From the NCBI GenBank assembly GCA_964017195.1, contig OZ024897.1, positions 39,494,336-39,558,335 on the forward strand: 64,000 nucleotides of DNA, given 5' to 3'. This DNA comes from Siderastrea radians. Lineage: Eukaryota; Cnidaria; Anthozoa; Scleractinia; Rhizangiidae. The notes beneath the pieces were generated by a model. It was not told the origin of the DNA. It searched no databases and saw nothing but the letters and a program-made list of their open reading frames with translations. Within the stretch, counting starts at the first letter, position 1. Each line of letters starts with the position of its first letter. The position numbers and the translations under genes are program-made. Positions 1-11,400 of this stretch are shown in pieces.

Positions 1-2080
1 CCAATCGTTTAAATGAATGAGCGACAAACGCAATATGTTTATTGCCATCCTTTCTTTTTCTCTTATCACGTTTCAAAACTCCGGTAAGGACAGCCGAAGA
101 CATCAATTTGTAATTTGACTTCTCTCTTGCGTCTGTTTGTTGACACAGCAGTCCGGCAAAAGAAAAAGGAAATGGTCATTTTCCTCTATTCAAGCGATCC
201 GGCATTTTTCGCACCTTTAAAAATGTCAATAGTGTCAGTGAAAGATAGCTATTTTCAAGTTTTTTTTTTTAAGACACACGGACATTTTAATAAGTTTCGA
301 TCGAGTGGCACTTGTAAAGTGATGCCTTAAATCACGGAAGATCCCAAAAATATTCATTTATTTTCTTAACTTTAGTCTAGCAGCACTAATATTACACGAA
401 ATTTTTCTTTTTTTTATATATGTGTTCTGTGAAGCGCTAAGTAACCTTTAGGAACTGATGCCTTTACTAACAGATGTTCCGTGAATTGAGCTTGTGTTAT
501 AAAAGCAGAATTGGAAAATGCTTCAAGGCATAATTAGGGCCTATTTTAGCAGCCAAGCTCAGGATTAGTTAATAAAGAATTCTATGACGGTAGCTCAGGT
601 TCATTTTCAGGCAACATTCAGGGATAATTATCAATGCTTTCTCTAAACTTTTTTCAACGTTTCAACTGAAGAAATTCTACTGTGTTCTTTCGTTATTCTA
701 TAATTTGAAATCTTCCTATCTCTTTCATATTTGCGGGGTTTGCGTGTGTTGTCAAATTCTAGTTAATTCTGCATATTATTATAATTGTTATTTTTACAAA
801 TTGCTACCCATCTTTTTGTATCCGTTATTTATGTCCGTTATTTTTGAGTTGGTTATTTCGGTGCTCACTCCATCAAAATTTTATCGAAAGTTTTCACCAT
901 GTTGCCGGCCCTGATCCTCACGGCTAGGTCTCAAGGGATTAACAAAATTCTTATTTATGTCCACATCGTATAAACTTAACAGATTGGCAGCAAATTGCGC
1001 AACTGGCTCATTGAACAGGTGAATATCATTATGACCATTGATGACCGTGAACAGATTAGGATAGTTTTCTTAAAATATAACTATACAAAAATCATCAGCT
1101 ACATTCAGTTGAATACAGACAATATTCTATGCCCAACATTTTAGCTTATAAGAACTCTTCCGGATAACGCGAAATGGTAGCGACAAACCGATGAAGGAAA
1201 CCGGATCTGTTGCAGACCTGGATCAGTCAAATACTTGAGCCGAATGACCTGACTGAAACGCCAAAGTGATTCTCACGGTAAAAAAGAAAACCTTTGTGTG
1301 AGCAAAAAATGATCACAGACGTTTGTGTTTAAATAAGCAAGTATGCCCTAACCTTTTAAGTTACTGAAACTATGAGAGAAAAAAAAATTAAACAATATGC
1401 AATATGCGGAACTGTCATATTTAAATTTAAAGACTTTGAAATAACTGTCAAGTAAACAGGGATGCAAAAGGAGGGGGTGGGTCTTTGGAGCCCTGGAGCC
1501 TCGACACCCGGGTCCGTGGAGCCTGAAGCCTTTTTTTGCTTTGAAGCCGGACAAAAATGCTGTTTCTGGCTAAATTGGAGCCCTGGAGTGAAGCGATGGA
1601 GCCCTAGAACACAGCCAGACGTTTGGAGGACAACCCCCTCATCAGTGTAAGTACTGCCAGTGACGCTCGTGCTCACGATATATATATCGCGTGCACGCTA
1701 TTCTGTCTGTAAAAGAAAAACAAACCCTTGGTGTGAAGTGACTCTGTGATAAGAGCTTAACTGTGATCGCGTCAAGAACATACGCTGTTCTTTACGTTGC
1801 TCTGTCCCGGCTGTTGAAGGTTGAATAGTGTCACGTTATACTGTGCCCAGCTCCCAGGTTCCTGTCGATTTCGTAGCCATGGTGAATAGGTGCGAATAGG
1901 CTTTGGAACGATGTTTCTTGAAAATTTAACCTGGAAAGAATACCAGGTTAGGAATGACCAAATTTGCCGTCGATTTTCCTAGATAACGTTAAAAGTTTTT
2001 TGGGGGAGGGGGGCTGGGGGGGCGTGTAACTCTAGCATAATTAGTCAAAATTTCCAATACGAGGCACGTATGCAAAGATC
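1..2080. other. Upstream DNA without a recognised gene
   Basis: Open frames are short, most lack an ATG and none resembles a known family. A GC-richer patch near 1,480-1,650 repeats the phrase ggagccctgg several times and gives overlapping open frames on both strands, which is what a degenerate repeat does. A non-coding first exon of the adhesion GPCR gene could lie anywhere upstream of 7,890; I cannot place it. Confidence 0.5.
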
Positions 2081-2082
2081 TG

Positions 2083-2601
2083 GCGGAGGCGCAGTGCTTG
2101 GTGTGGTGGCTAGCACGTTGAGTTTCGATCGGAAGATCGGAAGGTCGGGGGCTGGCTTGGTCTCTGCATCGTGATTTGTTGTTCCGTGTTAACCCTTTAA
2201 GTCCCAATCATGAAAGGCATCTAATTTCTCCTTGCAATATCACTACTTCATCAAACATACAGGTCATGAGAATAAAACAAATGATCACCAAAGAACAGAG
2301 GTCTTGATTTTTAAGCAGATTCTCCAAACTAGTTCCAGAAAGAATATACTGACAACAGTAAGGAGAATGTAAATGCTGATACTGGGCCTTAAAGGGTTAA
2401 ACCTGAAACTTAACTCCACATTGTCTCTCTCTACCCAGGTGTATAAAATGGGTACCAGCGACACATTGCTGTAACCCTGCAATAGACTAACGTCCAATCC
2501 AGGGTGGAGTAATTAAAATCCTGGTTGCTTTATGTTACAGAAAGCGGAGTTATGTCCCGGAAGTTTTGGCTGCTCTCGGACAGTGTGGGACTTTACCTTC
2601 C
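2083..2601 (+). mobile_element. Old tRNA-derived SINE, split by a MITE
   Basis: The body matches the well-preserved SINE near 39.5 kb: a degraded A-box region (tggtgtggtggctagcacg), then after the interruption the phrase ataaaatgggtacc, a cctgcaatagac / atccagggtgga block, a ttacagaaa block and a gactttacc tail. It is clearly more mutated than the copy at 39.5 kb, so it is older. The left and right halves are separated by the TTAA-flanked element listed next. SINEs of this type are transcribed by RNA polymerase III and moved by a partner LINE. Confidence 0.65.
2189..2400. mobile_element. piggyBac-like MITE with TTAA target duplication
   Basis: A 204-bp element lies between two TTAA copies and has inverted ends CCCTTTAAGTCCCA and TGGGCCTTAAAGGG. 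A TTAA target and CCC/GGG termini are the signature of the piggyBac superfamily, and the element has no coding capacity, so it is a non-autonomous MITE. It sits inside the older SINE, which dates it after that SINE. Confidence 0.75.
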
Positions 2602-5430
2602 CCGTGCAAAGATCTGTCCTTACTTATTCCGTTGATAATCAATGTGATGGCTTGAAGTAAAAGCTTATGACCTCAAACATGTTTTAATCTACACACTCCC
2701 CTCAGGGTAACAAAATTTAATGATCAATCCTACCTAGGTTAGCGTGCTGTCGCACCAAGGATTGCGTTATACTGATCCAGCGATGACGTATGCCAACCTA
2801 ATCTGCAAGATTGTCACGCGGAAACACCGTGGCAGATAACAGATCAATTGGCCTTAAGTTCTCCAAGTATCTTAGAGATTTCAGTTTATTAAAAGTGGCA
2901 GCAGGGTCAATCAATAACCGCAAATCACGTGACGTGCTATTTACTATTTTGAATGCTGGTTGGAATCTGTTGTCCAAGTAGTGCGCATCATGTGCTATCA
3001 TAACACATGATAAGCTCCGATAATTGTGGACCACAGTAAGGCTCATAATTCTTTTTATTTCTTAGGTAATTAAGGAAAGATTTGAGAATAGAACCTCCGC
3101 AAGCAACTCAGGGTTGTAAGCTTGGAAGAGGACTGGAGAGTGAAGGACACTGGAGCCAATAGGCAATTTCTCAATTGCTTTTAGCCTCCCTGTCAGGTGC
3201 ACAACCTTTCATATGAAAACGAGATTTCATTCACATGCAAATAAAACCAATTTTCATACTAAAGGATGTGCACCTAGCCTCACTTTGATAGGGAGGCTCA
3301 AGACAATTCGGAAATGGCTTATTCCCGAGCCTGCTACCGGAACCTGCTACCCCTTCCCAATTGTCAGTTTTCCCCCCAAAGAAGAAAAAATATTTGACAA
3401 ACGACCAGATTGTTTTCCTCTTCAAGTTTAATTGCGTGACTCTTATTTGCAAAAATGAATCTCAGTAATATTGTGACCTTTTAAAGACGTTCCGCCAAAG
3501 CCTGCGAGACGTCTTTGGCTTTTCTTTAGTTTATAAAAGGCATTTTTTGTAGGCTTTTATGGCAGATTGTTATAGTTTAGTGCAACAGAACTTACTTAAA
3601 AAGTGCTTTATACAACTTTTACTCACTCTTTGAAGTGCAACAGAAGTGAACTGAGTGTTCGCAGCTTAACGGCGAAGCCGGCCAAGGTCCTGAAAACTGC
3701 TAAGGTCCTGAAAAGGCGTTGGCTCTCAAAAAACTAATTGACAGATATTGGCTTTAGTGAACAGTTTTATACCCCTTTATTTCTGACTCCTGTTTACTCA
3801 CTAAAAGCGATCCACTCACCAAAAGCGATATTTGCAGCTCCACGTTAAAATATAGACTGATCTGCATGAGTGAAGTTTTGAGAGGATGTTTTCGTCCTGT
3901 CTTCTTAATTCCTGTAGCTACATAAACTGAGTCAATGTCATTACAATCAGTGCTTCTCAGGACTACACTTACCCAGACGATCATATTTCACAGCCTTATG
4001 ATATGACTTCTTGGTTCAAACCATTTACGGGCATACCGGTGTTCAAGTTGTTATTTATGCCCTTTTTAGTATTCACGAAATGCCCTGGGAAATAATTAGA
4101 ACTTGAAAATCATGTTAGCAGGCTTGCGGCCTTTTTTAATGTGGTTTTATCACGTCCCACCTGGCTTTTCACATTTGTATCAGGCAGCTAAAAACAAATG
4201 TATTTGGAAAAAGCATGCGAAGTTTGATACAGTCCAGTGACAGCTCTTGGTCCCACCCGAGAGCAAACCCGCACCCCTCAGGTCTTCCAGTGGGGAAATT
4301 CGAGCCCGCCAATGACGAATCTAGCTATTGACAAGCAGGGAGCGAATCATCCACAGACTAAAGAGCTGTGAACGTTTCAAACTTATATTTAAGACAGCTT
4401 AATGAAATTTAATCAGGTCTGACTCTACATGACAAATTTAAAACTTCCATGCAACTGACAATGAGATGTCAACACGTTGATGTCAGAGCTGAACCCAGTG
4501 CGCATGAGTGTAAGCTGATAACTAACTTGTCGACATATTGGCAAAAGCAATTTCATTCTCACGAGAGTATATCGGTTGCTGTCGCAATCACTAATTGACA
4601 TCTTTTGTTATGTTACGTGTTAATAACTCATGTTGTTTCACGAGTAATAACTGCTGTTATCTATAACAGACCCCTTCGTGATTTGGTTCAGGCTGCCCCG
4701 CTTGAACGTGCTTTGCGATTGGCTGTGATAACAAGAAACAACCTTGAAGAAACAATGCCCTGTGAAGTGAGGTGTATGTGAAGAAATGGGCGTAAACAGG
4801 TGGTAGAGAAGCCACTTTGAATTACGAACTGTTAAAATACTAAACGTGGAAGTGGCTTCTTTGCTTCTTACTGTGCAGTAATTATCTTGTTCACTTGTAG
4901 CCTTTTAATTAACCCCGTTCTACTCTCAAATGTGCACCAGTTCGTGGACAAAATTGTCAAATTTTCATTTTTTCGAAATATAGCAGAAGTACTGCTTAAC
5001 AGCTTTCATTTCAGTGGTCATATTTCAAGCTTTCATCCTCAGATTCAAACTGATTTAAAACAACGTTAAATCCCTTCGAGTCCGTGAAATAGTTTTAAGA
5101 ATGGATTTAAAAATGACAGCGATTCATTTTTGTTTCTTCTAGAATATAAGAAGAGAGAAACTGAATGAGGCAAATGCTGGAAATATAAGAAGGGGACTCC
5201 AAAAGATTAGAGAACCGCGTTATCTTTAAATGGTTGCTGAGTAGGAGCGTTTTCCGTACCCAGATTTCGTCACTGGAAAGCTAGGAAATAATTGATAATT
5301 TGCATATCTTATTGCTTCGTTTTTTGCCGGTCGGCCATTTTGTCGTTTGTTACTTTTCACTGATTGATTCTGTATCCGAATCGTAGAATTACTTAAATGG
5401 AATTATGGCGATTTTGCAATTTAACCGCTA
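2602..5430. other. Intergenic or 5' intronic DNA, no gene seen
   Basis: No open frame here has family resemblance or flanking splice sites I trust. Apart from the foldback near 3.2 kb I see only AT-rich single-copy-looking sequence. Confidence 0.5.
3181..3300. repeat. Foldback (MITE-like) repeat
   Basis: The left arm agcctccctgtcaggtgcac is answered on the right by gtgcacc followed by a 16-base spacer and then gatagggaggct. Both arms continue inward with cctttcatatgaaaa versus ttttcatactaaagg. This is an imperfect inverted repeat of about 120 bp with an indel in one arm, consistent with a decayed non-autonomous DNA transposon. Confidence 0.5.
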
Positions 5431-5658
5431 TTATGGGGTAGACTGCGAGCAATCTCTCTTTTGCTCTAAAATCCTTGCCGGAGGAGCGGCGAGAAAGCGA
5501 GTGCGATATTCGAGCCGCGAGCCGCGAGCCGCGAGCCGCGAGTCGCGAGCCGCGAGTCGCGAGCCGCGAGTAGCGTGGGCGGTCGCCCTCGTGGCATTGC
5601 CGTTCGTCCAGCACGAATTTTAGAGCAAAAGAGAGACTGTTCGCAGTCTATTATGGGG
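5431..5658. mobile_element. hAT-like MITE with internal heptamer array
   Basis: Terminal inverted repeats of 34 bp (left end tagactgcgagcaatctctc, right end its complement with two mismatches) enclose a 212-bp element. It is flanked on both sides by the 8-bp direct repeat ttatgggg, and an 8-bp target duplication is typical of hAT transposons. The centre is a tandem heptamer array of the form gccgcga/gtcgcga, so frames stay open on both strands there; they are not genes. Confidence 0.75.
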
Positions 5659-7891
5659 GGGCATTGGTTCTAACTTTTGGCGGAGTCTGTAGATGACATC
5701 TTTCAGTCATTGTAACCATTTAATGAAAGCTCTTTAACAGTGCTTTGCTGTGGCATTGTTTGTTTTAAAACGTTCTTCAAAATGCGAATTTTTTCCTGTT
5801 TGAACCCACACGGTCTTGAATATTAACGTTACTGAGCCGGTAGAATGTACATGAAGTCTCTCCTGGAACCAAGTGAACTGTACGTAATAAAGAGGTGTGT
5901 TAAGTAGGGAGGCATAAGGAGAGGTTCCGATGTAGATCATGTAAACCATATTCAATTGTCCTACTTCCAGAACGATTCCCCGCCGGCTAAAAGGAACGCA
6001 CCCATGGACGATCGATAGCTGAGACCAAGTATGAGTTGTATTGAAATTAAGGGAATGTCGTTTTAGATCGATATGCAACACAATATATACAAAGAATCTA
6101 AATTACACAGCTGCCTTGGCTTAAACTGAGCTGTCTTCTTTAAGCTAGCGAGCCCTTAAATGTCAAGTTAAATTCTTCATTCAGGAAATTAACCAAAGCC
6201 CTATTGAAAGCTTATCTGTGTATTCTTACATACTCTTTTGTCATGGTACTTGAATTTACGCTCACTAAGGTACGAAAGACGCAATTAGAGAGGAAAAGCT
6301 GAATTGACACCTCAATATCGATGAAAAGATTTTCTTGATTGGTGTACAGAAGGCTAATGGACCATCTGCGGTAAGACAAACTGATCCTGCTGCCACTTTT
6401 ATAGATCGTCAGATTTTCAATTAACTCGACGGGAATATACAGAAATGTCAAGCATATTTTATTATCAATTAAGTCTACCAGCTTTTGAGGAATATCATTT
6501 GATTATGAAATGTTATGTTTTGTCCTTTAAGGGGTCCTTTTTGGTCAAGTGAAGAAATCTTTAGAAGTTATATATAGTTAAAATGTTTCAATCATAAAGC
6601 AAATGACGTGGTTGCTATTATAACTAGTTCCGCAGGTCAATAAGGGATTTGAAGACTTCTATCATATTGTTTGCACTAAAGAGCCGTTTTTCTGAAACTT
6701 TACATAACTAAAATTGGTTTTCAAAAACAGCTCCAAGTAGAACGAATTCCTCCTTCTAAGGTAAGGGCTTCCATTTAGCATTATTTCTTCTTCATAGAAA
6801 GTTGATACCATGTACTCTTATTTTTGGATAAGGCAGCTTACGAAATTAGGACAAAATTATCTTTGGAGATAAGCTTTGCTTTTCGATGACATATCGTGAT
6901 CTGTAACCGAGATTATTGCAACACATTGTTACTATAAGGAAAACTTACCAAAAATGTTCTTTAAAAAATGAATAGTAATTGTATCTGATACTTTATTTTG
7001 GCATTATTAATTCCTGGGTTTGGCGTGAATAGCCCTTAATTACGGTTTCTTTTTGGTACAAAGACAACGTCATTACTCTTCATCTCCAGCGAGGAAAAGG
7101 TAAACCAACCCAACTCCGCTTAGTATACTGGTACAACCTTGTTTGAATTTTAAGTCCCTGTAGTTAGAATGCATTTAGTTACTGTAAAAGGTAAATTAGC
7201 TACAACATAAGGTCGATCTAAGAAAGAAATCCTACAAGCTTTTGTGAATTCAGCGTTTTTTTTTGTATATAATCTACAAGTTCAACAATAGACAAATACG
7301 ACTTTTGTCGACGTTTATAACGTTTTAGAGAAATCTGGAATGGACATGTACAACATAATTCAATCACCAAAAATGCTTTCTGAATGGTTGACGACCGCAC
7401 AAACTCGAGTTCTCCTTGATACTTACAAATACTGAATACTCACATCAAAACCTTTGCATTGTTATTTTTTACTTTAATTGGTTCTTGAAAAAGAGAAAAA
7501 ATAATGAAAACCTCCATTCAAGTCAACATGACATACAGGCTGATGGTAGCTATAGGTGAAGTACGTCAGGCGGTGGGAAAATATCGTCCCTAGCACACCT
7601 TATAAATTACCGCCAAGTGCGTAGAAAGTAAAAGAGCTAACGGCAACTGTAACGGTTAGTTGTCACCTCAAGAGTATACGTCATGTAACCTGAAACCTCT
7701 TCTAATAATAAAACCGATGACTTAGCAATCAACCAATAAATCAATCCTCTGCTTTCTCAATCTCTCATCTTTCACCAAGCTAGATTGCTTAGAAACCTAA
7801 GTTGATCTAGTCTGTTTCAAGAATTTTTGTCGGTTCTAAAATTTAGAATTGAATGCTTTTCCAAGTTTTGTATATTTCGTTTTTGCTTCAG
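5659..7891. other. Immediate upstream region of the adhesion GPCR gene
   Basis: No coding signal is visible. The sequence just before the first coding ATG reads ttttgcttcag then attgcttaca. This fits a splice acceptor, so a 5' untranslated exon and the promoter may lie further upstream. No clear TATA box or initiator could be assigned. Confidence 0.45.
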
Positions 7892-7901
7892 ATTGCTTAC
7901 A

Positions 7902-7947
7902 ATGAAAAATATTTGGTCCATTTTGTTTCTACTCTTCAGTTTATATG
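7902..7947 (+). CDS. Adhesion GPCR exon 1: signal peptide
   Basis: The ATG opens MKNIWSILFLLFSLY, a short basic start followed by a hydrophobic run, then a strong donor gtaagt in phase 1. Joining to exon 2 completes a Val codon. This is a typical secretory signal for a type I-like ectodomain. Exon 2 has an in-frame non-ATG start region but no signal sequence of its own, which supports this exon as the true start. Confidence 0.8.
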
Positions 7948-8199
7948 GTAAGTAACTGATTTGACTATTTTTACTGACTGACTGGCTGACTAACTGACAG
8001 ACTGACTGACTGACTGCCTGGCTTACTGACTGCCTCACTGACTGACTGGCTGATTGCCTGACTGACTGACTTACTGGCTGACTGACTGACTGGCTGATTG
8101 ACTGACTGACTGCCTGGCTGGCTTACTGACTGACTGACTGACTGACTGACTGACTGATTGAATGACTGGGTGACTAACTGACTGGCTGGTTTACTGACT

Positions 8200-8231
<32 letters not shown>

Positions 8232-8314
8232 AACTGACTGGCTGACTAACTGACTAGCTGACTGACTGACTGGCTGACTGGCTGTTAGTTTCATCGTGTA
8301 TAAATAAATGCTTA

Positions 8315-8357
<43 letters not shown>

Positions 8358-8411
8358 TGTTATTGATCGATTGATCGATCAATCAATCGATTGATTGATT
8401 GATTGATTGAT

Positions 8412-8450
<39 letters not shown>

Positions 8451-11400
8451 CGTTTCAGTGATTAAAGCTTTGCTAATCAGAAAAAATCGTCGAAGCAAAC
8501 GTCTGTCATCGATGTACTGTTCTTCTGACGCACAATGCAAAAATGGTGGGTCCTGCATATTCGATAGCTGCATATGTGCTTACGGTTACTCAGGCACTCA
8601 CTGCGAAAACAGACTTCAATGCGCAAGCGACTTTCACTGCTTTCAGCGAGGCAAATGTGAGTTAGACCTTCAGACTAACACCACTTTCTGTAACTGCAAC
8701 TCGAACAGCAGTGGGCGATATGGAGGTGTGTTCTGCGAGAAAACGGTTCCCTGTCACGCGTCAGGCTTCTGTTTGAACGGAGGTCTTTGTCGAAGGGATT
8801 CTGTCGCGACAAACGTGTTTTATTGCGCGTGTCCTGATGGATTCGATGGATCCAACTGTCAAGACAACACTTTCTGCCATAGGCAGCCCGGCTTTTGCCG
8901 TCATGGTGGAATTTGTCAATACTTAAGTATCAAAAAAGCAAGCGTGTGCTCGTGTGACAAAAACAGTGGATACGCTGGTTATTTTTGTACTCTTGGAGTC
9001 ACGCCAGGTATGTCATGGTTCTGTGGACGGCGCAGTTGCCCTGCTTCTCCTTTCAATGTTTATTCTCGTATTTATAAATTGTTTGAGATCTTGTCGGTCG
9101 ACCACAGATGGTTTGAGAGAGGAGTAAAGAGGCCACTTACATCCAATCCCACAAACCCTCCCTCGATGCACACAGAGGGAGATATAAACAACTGCCCATA
9201 TATGGAACAATCTGCTGGAGAGCAGAGTTCAGGGGAGAACTGGGCACTAGACTCATCACGTCCCGTATTTGTGAACAAGTCCACAAACGAAGAAGAAAGC
9301 CTAAATCCGATTCAAAACATTTCTCCGAGTTATAAAGTTTAAACCTGTGACATTATTATTTAGGATCTTCAAAATATCTTGGGCCGGATCTACAATCCTG
9401 GGTAATTGGTCTTGGAACGCTTCTTTTTTGTAGCATTTTTTGTAAACAAAATTAAAATAGGCAGTAACATAAGCCCCTCAAAAGCATCTTGCAAAGATCT
9501 TTCCCCTACAACCCTAGACAGTGTTGAAGTACAGAAACTATACAAGATATCCGAGACGTGTTGGACTCGTAAAACTCAACATTGTTTGGGTGGAGGCGGA
9601 GTGTGTATCACTGATGTGTGAGATTTAAAGATATACATATATGCTCCCACTATACGTAGTGTCTCCAACGTTCTTGCCATAATTGTAAAAAGGCAATCGA
9701 TCTCAACTATTGCTAAAAAATGGAGGTCTTTAATATTGAAATTCCTAAGTCAAATTTTCAACGAAAGAACGCGATAGAAACGCAACTGAGTTACTCTATG
9801 CTTACTAAGCTCAATTTAGTAAGTGCGTATATAATTTTTCATTTAACGTAATTTTTTTCTTTTTATCTGATAGCCCTAAATTATTCTGCGCAATTTTATT
9901 GGCCTTTTAACCGACAAACACCTGATGCTAAAGGCAAGTATGCTCTACTTAAAACACTACTCACCACTGATATTAGTTCCTCTGAAAAAATATTAATATT
10001 GTATTAATTTTGTGCGTGGTGTACACGAAAATCGACCCCCTGCACAGATTCCCACATATGGTCATATGTGGACGCACGCTTTCTCTATTTAAGGGGCCGA
10101 TTACATGGCAAATTTCAACCCAGTTAGCCGGGCAGAGATTTCAGCTCGGTTTCCTGCCCACGGCGGAGTTTTGATTCATAAAGAAGTTGACGCTTTGCAC
10201 CGAAAATGGATGGAAGGTAGTGCAGATTGCTGCTATTTTCTCTTGTGTGGCACCATTAAAGTGTAAAAGGTTAGATTTGAAGGTTGGATTTTTGACTGAG
10301 CGAAAAAATGTAATTTGCGTAGTGGCATGTAAACATTTGCACACGTTATTTTATGCGTCTATCGGGTTATGGATGCACGCTATTGAATTGGATTGAGCGA
10401 ATTTCCCGGCTATGTTATAATGAATTTTATTGCACGATCTTCTATGATATTTCCTTCAGCCGAGCGTTTTCTTGATATGTCTTTTCCTCAGGTGCAGCTA
10501 AGGTTGTTAGAGATCCGAAGTTAGGAAATGCTATCAGCCTTGAACGCACAGGGGGAGGCTGGGTCGACTTAGGTAAGTTAGTTACTTCGATTAAATGATT
10601 GATGCATGGTGATACAACCGACTTGTGTATTTTTAAGAAAGTATGTTAATCAAAAATCCTATACTGAATGTTAAAAATGCTGCAAATTCATGGTAATGTC
10701 GTGATGTCTGAAGAAGAGGCAACACCGCACGACATAACAAAGAAAAAAGTCGCCGTGGAAACTTGCAACATCAGTAGTATATCTTCATTCCAGAAACAGA
10801 AAACATTTTCTGCGGTGTTCCTGTAGAGGTCATGAAACAGGCATATACATGTTTGAGACAAAGAGAAACTGTTGTGGAAGCATGAGTTATAAGCGTGAAT
10901 TTCCACTGAAGTTAGATATATTCCAATAGCCCTAAATTATTCTGCGCAATTTTATTGGCCTTTTAACCGACAAACACCTGATGCTAAAGGCAAGTATGCT
11001 CTACTTAAAACACTACTCACCACTGATATTAGTTCCTCTGAAAAAATATTAATATTGTATTAATTTTGTGCGTGGTGTACACGAAAATCGACCCCCTGCA
11101 CAGATTCCCACATATGGTCATATGTGGACGCACGCTTTCTCTATTTAAGGGGCCGATTACATGGCAAATTTCAACCCAGTTAGCCGGGCAGAGATTTCAG
11201 CTCGGTTTCCTGCCCACGGCGGAGTTTTGATTCATAAAGAAGTTGACGCTTTGCACCGAAAATGGATGGAAGGTAGTGCAGATTGCTGCTATTTTCTCTT
11301 GTGTGGCACCATTAAAGTGTAAAAGGTTAGATTTGAAGGTTGGATTTTTGACTGAGCGAAAAAATGTAATTTGCGTAGTGGCATGTAAACATTTGCACAC

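Larger units (their letters stand above)
9871..10926 (+). repeat. 1,056-bp direct tandem duplication, copy 1
   Basis: Starts with tagccctaaattattctgcg and ends with gttagatatattccaa. The next copy follows without a spacer. I found no difference between the two copies on reading them. The unit holds exons 3 and 4 of the adhesion GPCR with their introns. Confidence 0.9.

Noticed and set aside
5393..5623. Overlapping open frames on both strands with Arg/Ala/Ser repeats
   Set aside because: They translate the gccgcga heptamer array inside the hAT-like MITE, not a gene.
7971..8283. Possible CRISPR-like or satellite array
   Set aside because: The repeats are simple tetranucleotides without spacers, and the genome is clearly eukaryotic.
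7817..8573. Ser/Gln/Val-rich and Ser-Ile-Asn-Gln open frames on the minus strand
   Set aside because: Products of the TGAC and GATT microsatellites.
9008..9342. Extension of the EGF exon frame past the donor
   Set aside because: The Cys pattern stops at the donor gtatgt, the extension resembles no domain, and joining at the donor keeps the frame into the lectin exons.
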